Assembly: GCA_023388635.1 (NCBI GenBank)
Contig: JAEWFW010000041.1
Coordinates: forward strand, 1-22,393
Direction of reading: 5' to 3'
DNA: 22,393 nucleotides
Source of the DNA: Bacillota bacterium
GTDB lineage: Bacteria > Bacillota > Bacilli > Desulfuribacillales > Desulfuribacillaceae
Part shown: positions 6,866-13,154 of the stretch, in pieces
Layout of the letters: each line of letters opens with the position of its first letter
Numbering within the stretch: position 1 is the first letter of the stretch
The notes under the pieces: generated by a model
The model's database searches: none
Told to the model about the DNA's origin: nothing
Seen by the model: only the letters and a program-made list of their open reading frames with translations
Made by a program: the position numbers and the translations under genes

Positions 6866-8283
6866 TGATGTCTCACCACCTCGAAACGGAACAACTTAAC
6901 CGGTTCTTTGACAGAAATACCCGCCTTTTGTTTGGAAATCGCAATCTGTTCTTCTACTGTGTTTACTCCCGGCAAATTCGGCAGCAAAAGTCCACGTCTC
7001 CCTCCATTTTGTACAATCACGCCATAGCGTTGAACATCCAGCATTTCTGAGGAATCAATTGCCTCAGGCTCCCCTAAAACATCGACACTGTAAACGAGTT
7101 CCGGCAGTTCTTGTTCAATAACCGGATCAAAGCGTGAATCATCTATGGCAGCCGATACAGCGTTCCGTATAATCTCCTCTGCTACGCTGCCAGTCATCGG
7201 TGAAATCGTGCCGATACAGCCGCGAAGTTGACCGTGTTTTTTAAGTGAGACGAAAACACCGGCACGAGCATTCAGCAGTTCCTCCGAAAGAGAATCCGGC
7301 AAAGACACGTATTCCCCCGTTTTTATGTAAGTTTCTAGGCTGATCCGTGCCAAGCGGACATAATCGTCTTCGTGCTCTTTGATTTCGGTAAGCCGTTTTT
7401 GTTCCAGCAGTATATTTTGCTTCCCATAATTCCTGCTCGCATCCTCTCCGGTCACCTCAAACAACGCAACCGCATATCCGACTCCGAACGTGCCTTCATA
7501 GGAAAGTAATTCATGGGTAATCGCTTTACTGTCCAGTACACCAGCCATAATCTGAAATGAACGCAAACCGCATTCCGCCGCCGCTTCCGCAAGCTCTGGC
7601 GAAAGGCGTAAAATGGTAAGAAAGTCTCCCCCGGCAAAGGCATCGGTAATTTGTCTGTCAAATGCCAGACCCTCAGATGCAAAACCATAGGGACCATCTT
7701 CTTTCAGTTTATGAGAGAGATCGCCGCTGGCGATTAACACTGCGCGCCGTCCGAGCCGCTCCACTGTTTTAGCAATACATTCTCCAAAGTGATAATGGTC
7801 AATTGCCGATAATCCGGACAGTCCAATGCGCACAATTTTATATTCCGAATACACTTCATTCAGGAAATACAACGGCACCATCGTCCCGTGATCAAGCGTT
7901 TTTTTCTTCTCACCGAGTGTCCCTGCAGGCAGTTTTTCCCGATAAGCAATTTGTGAGAGCTCATTGACAAACTGCTCATCGTAATCAACATGAAATTTCA
8001 CTTTATGTGCCCCGAAAGCTTCCATGTCCCCATTGGCAGAGCTTCCCGGAGATATATGGATATAGTCTTGGTACATAATCGAGTGTGGTGTAATGACAAT
8101 GATCGTATCCGGTCTGAGATCGGCAATGCGACGCATTACTTTTCTGTATGCATCAGTGCTTTTAGCGATTTTTTGTTCCTCACCCTTCCCAATCTCAGGA
8201 AGAATCATCGGTGGATGAGGTACAGCAACGGCAGCCAAAATGGGGGTTTGCTTTTTCTCTACTTTATTACCTTCTAAACTCAT
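6862..8283 (-). CDS. AmmeMemoRadiSam fusion protein: MEMO1-like (AmrB) + AMMECR1 (AmrA)
   Basis: A single 473-residue protein joining two partners of the AmmeMemoRadiSam system. Residues about 10-275 are a MEMO1 domain related to class III extradiol dioxygenases, with the conserved histidines of AVPHPP, ITPHS, LDHGTMVP and ASGDLSH, which could bind a metal ion. Residues about 300-470 are an AMMECR1 domain with its hallmark LRGCIGT. The molecular role is unknown in bacteria; the fused order and the overlapping radical SAM gene say the three activities act together. The frame is open to TTG at 8295, but GGTGA five bases before ATG at 8283 favours that start. The stop codon overlaps the next gene by four bases. 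Confidence 0.92.
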   Translation of the reverse strand: MSLEGNKVEKKQTPILAAVAVPHPPMILPEIGKGEEQKIAKSTDAYRKVMRRIADLRPDTIIVITPHSIMYQDYIHISPGSSANGDMEAFGAHKVKFHVDYDEQFVNELSQIAYREKLPAGTLGEKKKTLDHGTMVPLYFLNEVYSEYKIVRIGLSGLSAIDHYHFGECIAKTVERLGRRAVLIASGDLSHKLKEDGPYGFASEGLAFDRQITDAFAGGDFLTILRLSPELAEAAAECGLRSFQIMAGVLDSKAITHELLSYEGTFGVGYAVALFEVTGEDASRNYGKQNILLEQKRLTEIKEHEDDYVRLARISLETYIKTGEYVSLPDSLSEELLNARAGVFVSLKKHGQLRGCIGTISPMTGSVAEEIIRNAVSAAIDDSRFDPVIEQELPELVYSVDVLGEPEAIDSSEMLDVQRYGVIVQNGGRRGLLLPNLPGVNTVEEQIAISKQKAGISVKEPVKLFRFEVVRHQ

Positions 8284-8367
8284 ATAAATCACCAACTCAC
8301 TTTATCAATTATTTATTGCTATTTTGTTTTTTAGATCATATTCTTTCTCCTACCGATTTCAACTGTA

Positions 8368-8396
8368 TTGTTTACACTTGGATTATACCATATTTT
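8368..8396 (+). promoter_or_regulatory. Candidate catalase promoter
   Basis: TTGTTT (8368-8373), 17-base spacer, TATTTT (8391-8396) on the plus strand. A second candidate is TTTACA (8442-8447) with GATAAT (8467-8472), but its 19-base spacer is long. The choice between them cannot be made by eye; both overlap the divergent regulatory region with the AmmeMemoRadiSam promoter. Confidence 0.35.
8382..8390 (-). promoter_or_regulatory. Extended -10 promoter of the AmmeMemoRadiSam operon
   Basis: On the minus strand the sequence TGGTATAAT is an extended -10 element with a perfect TATAAT (8382-8387). No good -35 is seen, as is common for extended -10 promoters. The leader to the ATG at 8283 would be about 90 bases. 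Confidence 0.6.
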
Positions 8397-8417
8397 TGGA
8401 TGCTACTTTGTTACATG

Positions 8418-8433
8418 ATTAGTGAATTCTAAT
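8418..8433. promoter_or_regulatory. Inverted repeat in the catalase upstream region (putative operator)
   Basis: ATTAG and CTAAT form exact inverted arms around TGAATT. It does not match the PerR or Fur box consensus closely. The octamer TTACATGA also occurs twice nearby (8411-8418 and 8443-8450), 32 bp apart, about three helical turns. Confidence 0.3.
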
Positions 8434-8509
8434 TCCGCTTTTTTACATGAATTCATACTTTCTCGAGATAATACTACTATATATAAAAATTTCCAAATGG
8501 AGGTATAAT

Positions 8510-10558
8510 ATGGATAATCAGAAAACCAACAAAAAATCCTTGCAGCTTGATGCTTTCCGCGTCAGCCATGACAATGGTAATCTCACTACAAATCAAGGTG
8601 TTGGTGTTAGCAATACAGATGATTCTCTCAAAGCAGGTAAACGCGGTCCAACCCTAATGCAGGATTTCATCTTTCGAGAAAAAATTACTCACTTTGACCA
8701 TGAACGAATCCCCGAACGGATTGTGCACGCACGAGGTTCGGGCGCACATGGTTATTTTCAGGTTTATGAAAATCTGTCCCATCTAACTAGAGCTCATTTT
8801 CTTAGCGATCCCAATCTGGTGACGCCGGTTTTCGTTCGTTTCTCTACTGTTGCCGGATTTCGCGGTTCCCCTGATACGGTGCGTGATGTGCGCGGTTTTG
8901 CAGTCAAATTTTACACTAAGGAAGGCAACTATGACATCGTCGGCAACAACATGCCGGTGTTCTTTATCCAGGATGCCATTAAGTTCCCCGACTTGATTCA
9001 TTCCGTAAAGCCTGAACCGAACAATGAAATGCCTCAGGCAGCATCAGCACATGACACCTTTTGGGACTTTGTAGTGAACACCCCGGAAACCATGCATAAC
9101 GTCATGTGGCTCATGTCTCCCCGCGGTGTTCCCAAAAGCTATCGCATGATGGAAGGATTCGGCATTAACACTTTCCGTCTAGTCAACGCCAAAGGTGAAT
9201 TCAAATTTGTAAAATTCCATTGGAAGCCTATTCTCGGTGTTCATTCGCTTGTATGGGATGAAACGGAAAAACTTGCCGGTAAAGACCCTGACTTCAATCG
9301 CAGAGATCTTTGGGAAAGTATCGAAAAGGGCGACCCGGTAGAATTTGAACTCGGCATTCAAGTGCTTAATCCTGACGATGAGTTTAAGTTCGATTTCGAT
9401 ATTCTGGACTGTACTAAACTTTGGCCTGAAGAGTTAGTTCCTGTTCAGAAAATTGGCAAGATGACATTGAACCAGAATCCAGACAATTTTTTCGCAGAAA
9501 CAGAACAGATAGCTTTCTGTCCAGCCAACGTGATACCGGGTATCGATTTTAGTAACGATCCTATGCTGCAGGGTAGGTTGTTCTCCTATCTCGACACGCA
9601 AATTTCCCGTTTGGGAGGTCCTAACTTCCAGCAGATTCCGATTAACCGCCCGCTGCCCAAGGTTAACAATAACCAGCGCGATGGTATGCATCGCATGACG
9701 ATTGATGAGGGACAAACGAGCTATTACCCGAACTCACTAAATAATAATCAACCTCATCCAGCTAGTGATGAAGAAAGCCATTTCGAACACTATCAAGAAA
9801 AAGTCGAAGGTCATGTTATCCGCGAGCGAAGTAAAAGCTTCCGCGACCATTACACGCAGCCCGCGATGTTTTGGAATAGCATGTCTTACTGGGAAAAAAA
9901 TCACATCATTGATGCTTTCCGGTTCCAGCTAGGCAAATGTAAAAATAAGAGCACACATCAAAAGCTCGTAGATATGCTGGGCAACATTGATCCAGAGCTC
10001 GCCCAAAAGGTTGCGGAGGGATTGGGAGCAACACCCCCGGCAAACGCAAAAAATCCTACGGACTTTTCCTCACCCGCACTCAGCATGGCGAATACTGCGA
10101 AAAGTCCGAAAACGAAAAAAGTGGCTATTTTAGTTGGCGACGGTTTAAGCAGAAAACAATTTGATGCCGTTACCTCTGCCCTTACGGCTTCCGGTGCTTA
10201 TTTTGATATAGTATCTAATAATTTGGGAATGGTCACCGCCGATGACAACAGTACGGTGGAGTGCAATAAGACATATACAACTACGACTTCCGTCTTTTAC
10301 GACGCTGTTTATATTCCTGGAGGCTCCCATGCAGAGTCCCTCAAAAATTCAACTGATGTACAAGTTTTCCTTTGCGATACCTTTAACCATTACAAGACAA
10401 TCGGTTTAAGCGGCGAAGCGGAGATGATCCTCAGCCTGCTGCGTACAGCACAAGATGCTCCGGGTATCCTGTGTAATCCAGGCACGGATATGAAAAGCTA
10501 TGCTGATGATTTTCTTGCATTGCTGACCGAGGGTCGCCATTTCAAACGTAATATCTGA
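8510..10558 (+). CDS. katE: Large-subunit (HPII-type, clade 2) heme catalase
   Basis: Breaks hydrogen peroxide into water and oxygen in the cytoplasm. At 682 residues it belongs to the large catalases with an added C-terminal flavodoxin/DJ-1-like domain. The catalytic His is H73 (RIVHARG), the catalytic Asn N146 (DIVGNN) and the proximal heme ligand Y360 (RLFSYLDTQ); the spacing of 73 and 287 residues equals that of E. coli HPII (H128, N201, Y415). Residue C337 stands where HPII has His392, the residue cross-linked to the heme-ligand Tyr. The DJ-1-like domain covers about 535-680. The ATG at 8510 has GGAGG six bases upstream; the frame extends 21 codons further up but without a ribosome site. 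It is a single gene, divergent from the AmmeMemoRadiSam operon. Confidence 0.96.
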   Translation: MDNQKTNKKSLQLDAFRVSHDNGNLTTNQGVGVSNTDDSLKAGKRGPTLMQDFIFREKITHFDHERIPERIVHARGSGAHGYFQVYENLSHLTRAHFLSDPNLVTPVFVRFSTVAGFRGSPDTVRDVRGFAVKFYTKEGNYDIVGNNMPVFFIQDAIKFPDLIHSVKPEPNNEMPQAASAHDTFWDFVVNTPETMHNVMWLMSPRGVPKSYRMMEGFGINTFRLVNAKGEFKFVKFHWKPILGVHSLVWDETEKLAGKDPDFNRRDLWESIEKGDPVEFELGIQVLNPDDEFKFDFDILDCTKLWPEELVPVQKIGKMTLNQNPDNFFAETEQIAFCPANVIPGIDFSNDPMLQGRLFSYLDTQISRLGGPNFQQIPINRPLPKVNNNQRDGMHRMTIDEGQTSYYPNSLNNNQPHPASDEESHFEHYQEKVEGHVIRERSKSFRDHYTQPAMFWNSMSYWEKNHIIDAFRFQLGKCKNKSTHQKLVDMLGNIDPELAQKVAEGLGATPPANAKNPTDFSSPALSMANTAKSPKTKKVAILVGDGLSRKQFDAVTSALTASGAYFDIVSNNLGMVTADDNSTVECNKTYTTTTSVFYDAVYIPGGSHAESLKNSTDVQVFLCDTFNHYKTIGLSGEAEMILSLLRTAQDAPGILCNPGTDMKSYADDFLALLTEGRHFKRNI

Positions 10559-10600
10559 TAAGTGGGAGTCTTATTGACGACTAGTCATTAGATAAAATAA

Positions 10601-10654
10601 AAGAGACCTTAGCGTTCCATCAGAAAGATAATCTGAGTACGCTCTTGGTCTCTT
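10601..10654. terminator. Long bidirectional terminator between catalase and hydrolase
   Basis: Outer arms AAGAGACC (10601-10608) and GGTCTCTT (10647-10654), inner arms AGCGT (10611-10615) and ACGCT (10639-10643), and a possible third CAGA/TCTG pair. The plus strand continues with TGTTTTA and the minus strand with TTATTTTATC, so it can end both converging transcripts. Confidence 0.75.
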
Positions 10655-10714
10655 GTTTTATGCTATGTTAGCGAATATGTCGCTAGCAATATTACAATCC
10701 TTTTTCTCCACAGG

Positions 10715-11572
10715 TTAAACAGTATGACAGTGCTTATTTAGAAAAGCAATCACATCAATATGGAAATCTGCTCGCTTTTTATCGTTGTGGATTGAATGAC
10801 GTGATGCGTATTCTTCTTTAGATACTATATCTGAGCTACACTTCTCACGAAATTTCTCAATTGCTTCGTTGCTTACGATCCGTTCGTCTTCGGCAATAGC
10901 TATAAATGTCGGTATCGACAAGCTTGATGCATTATCCATAGCATATGTACACCCATCATTGATTTCTTTGAACATACGCAGGGACATTCTGTTATGGTAT
11001 AGAGGATCTTCCTTAAATTCTTTTTGTTTTTCCACATCGCTTGTGATATCTGAAAGTGGTAACTCTGTATCTTTTTTAGGAAGTGGCACATCAGGGAACA
11101 CGTAGCTTAATGTCTTTGCCATAATAACTTTAAGCGGGTGTGCTTCTTTATATAAACCTAGCCAAGGAGACTCAAGTATCGCGCAGGTAAAATCGGATTG
11201 ACCACATTTAAATAAGTAGTTGCTGGCAATATTGCCGCCCATGCTATGACCATAAAGGGCAATTGGTTTATTAGGTGCCTTTTGCTTGATATCGGCAATT
11301 ATAGTGCTGATATCATCGAGAAAACTTTGATAACTCGGAATGACCCCGAGCTTTTTCTCAGGTAGCTTTCCATGACCGCGCTGATTAAATACGATGCATG
11401 CATAGTTCTCCGAAACCAAATGATCTACAAAATCTGCATAATTGCCTGTGTGCTCACCAAAACCATGACATATGACTAGAATACCCTTAACCGATTCATC
11501 CTCGACGTTATAGGCTTTCCCTGTAATAAGTGCTCCGTCTTTGGCTTTCAGCATAAAATCATTATTCAGCAT
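10715..11572 (-). CDS. Alpha/beta hydrolase (monoacylglycerol lipase-like, Hydrolase_4)
   Basis: A 285-residue serine hydrolase of the lysophospholipase / monoacylglycerol lipase group, probably cytoplasmic as no signal peptide is present. The oxyanion-hole region is HGFGEHTGNY (36-45), the nucleophile elbow GHSMG puts Ser at 110, the acid is D229 (AEDERIV) and the base H259 (SRHSIHND). The RGHGKL stretch at 65-70 is also typical. The natural ester could be a monoacylglycerol or lysophospholipid, but members are diverse. The ATG follows GAGGAG at eight bases. It converges on the catalase gene and shares its terminator; the IS3 element lies just upstream of its promoter. Confidence 0.88.
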   Translation of the reverse strand: MLNNDFMLKAKDGALITGKAYNVEDESVKGILVICHGFGEHTGNYADFVDHLVSENYACIVFNQRGHGKLPEKKLGVIPSYQSFLDDISTIIADIKQKAPNKPIALYGHSMGGNIASNYLFKCGQSDFTCAILESPWLGLYKEAHPLKVIMAKTLSYVFPDVPLPKKDTELPLSDITSDVEKQKEFKEDPLYHNRMSLRMFKEINDGCTYAMDNASSLSIPTFIAIAEDERIVSNEAIEKFREKCSSDIVSKEEYASRHSIHNDKKRADFHIDVIAFLNKHCHTV

Positions 11573-11633
11573 TGCTACATCTCCTCACCCTTATTTATTG
11601 CGATGCGAATACAACACTTGGCATTTCATTATC

Positions 11634-11642
11634 ATTTTACCA
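11634..11642 (-). promoter_or_regulatory. Extended -10 promoter of the hydrolase gene
   Basis: On the minus strand TGGTAAAAT, an extended -10 element, the same form as the AmmeMemoRadiSam promoter. The start site would be near 11627, with a 55-base leader. The -35 region is weak. Confidence 0.45.
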
Positions 11643-11645
11643 TAA

Positions 11646-11662
11646 ATGTGTACGTACCACAT
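11646..11662. promoter_or_regulatory. Inverted repeat upstream of the hydrolase promoter
   Basis: ATGTG and CACAT arms flank TACGTAC, whose core TACGTA is itself palindromic. It covers the -20 to -35 side of the hydrolase promoter, a plausible operator position, and lies within 10 bp of the IS3 left end. Confidence 0.3.
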
Positions 11663-11810
11663 GTATTGCGATCAATAAAAGTACCAAAAGTTGACGCACA
11701 GTCAGGCATAATCCTATTGCTGGTAGAATGTAAATAGTACAAAGTAAACGTGACTAATTTCTATAAAGCAGATATCATAAAACTCACAGAGAAATACAGG
11801 AGGAATAGCC

Positions 11811-12104
11811 ATGCCGCAAGGGAATAGATTTTCACAGCAGTTCAAAGAAGATGCTGTCAGGTACCGCAAGGATCATCCGGAACTAACGTTGAAGCAAACC
11901 GCCAAAAATCTAGGAATCAGTGATTCTGCTTTGAAGAGTTGGATGAAGATTTCGAAGGATTCGGATGGAGTTGTGAAGACACGAGGATCAGGCAATTATT
12001 CAAGCAATGAAGCAAAAGAAATTGCAAAGCTACAAAGAGAATTACGTGACACAAAGGATGCGCTTGAAGTATTAAAAAAAGCGATCGGTATTCTGGGAAA
12101 CTGA
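11811..12104 (+). CDS. IS3-family transposase OrfA (helix-turn-helix)
   Basis: A 97-residue DNA-binding subunit. Residues about 8-50 form the HTH_Tnp_1 helix-turn-helix (LTLKQTAKNLGISDSALKSW) and about 68-92 an amphipathic coiled coil (leucine-zipper-like) for dimerization. AGGAGG sits seven bases before the ATG. Near the 3' end a run of seven A allows a -1 shift into orfB. The reading frame is intact, but since OrfB is broken it can only make OrfA, which in IS3 elements can act as a repressor of transposition. Confidence 0.88.
   Translation: MPQGNRFSQQFKEDAVRYRKDHPELTLKQTAKNLGISDSALKSWMKISKDSDGVVKTRGSGNYSSNEAKEIAKLQRELRDTKDALEVLKKAIGILGN
12074..12081 (+). other. Probable programmed -1 frameshift site of the IS3 element
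   Basis: Seven A followed by G, in the phase A_AAA_AAA relative to OrfA. Slipping back one base leads directly into the orfB frame (SDRYSGKLTEAIY..), the normal way IS3 elements make the OrfAB transposase. Confidence 0.7.
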
Positions 12105-12992
12105 CAGAGGCTATTTATACTGCCACGACAGATTATACGAGGGAAGTGGAACAGCGTCCCGAGAAACACCGAGTCTCTGTCAGCAGAATACTGAAATATT
12201 TAGGTGTTTCACGTTCTGGATATCGTGCCTGGCTACAGCGGACCCCCTCAGATACGGAGAAGAGAAAAAAGAGTATCAAGGAACAAATTCAGAAAATCTA
12301 TGATCAATTTCATCAGGTTTATGGAGCGCCAAAAATAGCGGCTGAATTGTATAAAGACAGTGGGTAATTATATGCGGGAAATGGGACTACGTGCTCATTG
12401 GGTAAAACCATATACTCATACAACAATTCATCCTGACTTTAGCGATTCCTTGCAGAATATATTGGATGAACAATTTAATCCGGATACACCAATACCGTGT
12501 GGGTGTACCTATATTTGGACATTCGAAGGATTTGTGTATTTAACCAGTATTATGGATTTATTCTCAAGGAGAATCATTTCATGGGTTCTTAGTCGAACTC
12601 TGGAGGCAGTTCATGTGGTAGAGGCAGTAGAAAAAGCGAAGAAAGCACGCCCGATTGATCAGCCATTAATATTTCATTCCGATAGGAGCTGCCAGTATGT
12701 TTCCGAACGCTTCTTAGGAGCGACAGAGGGGATGATAAACAGTTATTCGAAAAAGGCATTCCCATGGGATAACGCTTGCATAGAGTCCTTCCATGCGTTA
12801 ATGAAACGAGAATGGATATATCGTTTCAAAATATTGAATTACAGCCACGCTTACAAATTAGTGTTTGAATATATAGAAACATTTTATAATACAGTACGAA
12901 GTCACAGTTATTGTGGTTATCTTTCTCCTGCTGAATATGAGGAAGAATATTCACGTAGTCTGGAAGAAATCGCATGCGAAGTCGCTAGCTAA
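12080..12992 (+). pseudogene. IS3-family transposase OrfB, inactivated
   Basis: DDE integrase-type transposase broken in at least two places. The first segment (ATG at 12146, to a stop at 12365-12367) holds the region up to YGAPKIAAELYKD. There a deletion, not a multiple of three, removes the usual linker before VGNYMREMG, so the rest continues in another frame (12360-12992). In the core, the stretch that normally reads WCTDIT before TYIWTFEG is here PCGC, so the first catalytic Asp is gone. The second Asp survives in HSDR (followed by SCQY instead of GSQY) and the Glu in NACIESFHALMKREW. The copy cannot encode an active transposase. The deletion sizes are inferred from memory of related elements. 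Confidence 0.88.
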
Positions 12993-13064
12993 AGCTGAAA
13001 GAATAGTTGCATTTAATTTGTACTTTTTATTGACATAGGACCACTCATAGCTAAAGCTCTTTGG

Positions 13065-13090
13065 AACCACCTGCATAGCAGGTGGTTTTC
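13065..13090 (+). terminator. Plus-strand rho-independent terminator
   Basis: AACCACCTGC (13065-13074) and GCAGGTGGTT (13078-13087) form a perfect 10-bp stem with a three-base loop, followed by TTC; the T run is four bases counting the stem's last two. No plus-strand gene other than the IS precedes it, so it either ends IS transcription or is left over from an older gene. Confidence 0.7.
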
Positions 13091-13097
13091 GTTGTAC

Positions 13098-13130
13098 AAA
13101 AAAGCCCGCGCCCAAATCTAGAGCGCGGAC
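13098..13130 (-). terminator. Terminator of the giant SLH protein gene
   Basis: On the minus strand GTCCGCGC (13123-13130) pairs with GCGCGGGC (13104-13111) and is followed by six T (13098-13103). It lies 25 bases past the stop codon. Confidence 0.85.
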
Positions 13131-13154
13131 AATCTCTAATCTATTTTACCTTTA

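Larger units (their letters stand above)
11670..13035 (+). mobile_element. Degenerate IS3-family insertion sequence (about 1.37 kb)
   Basis: OrfA plus frameshifted orfB in the IS3-family arrangement. The right end reads GTACTTTTTATTGACA (13020-13035); its complement TGTCAATAAAAAGTAC is matched imperfectly on the left by GATCAATAAAAGTAC (from 11670), where the terminal TG has become GA and one A is missing. No flanking target duplication is seen. The orfB damage and the altered left tip make it an old, immobile copy. End positions are approximate by a few bases on the left. Confidence 0.75.

Noticed and set aside
8411..8433. PerR or Fur box for catalase
   Set aside because: The inverted repeat does not fit the 7-1-7 PerR consensus or the Fur box; kept only as an unnamed operator candidate.
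8447..8509. Upstream start for catalase (21 extra residues)
   Set aside because: No ribosome site precedes it, while GGAGG lies six bases before the ATG at 8510, and the candidate promoter elements at 8442-8472 would overlap the extra codons.
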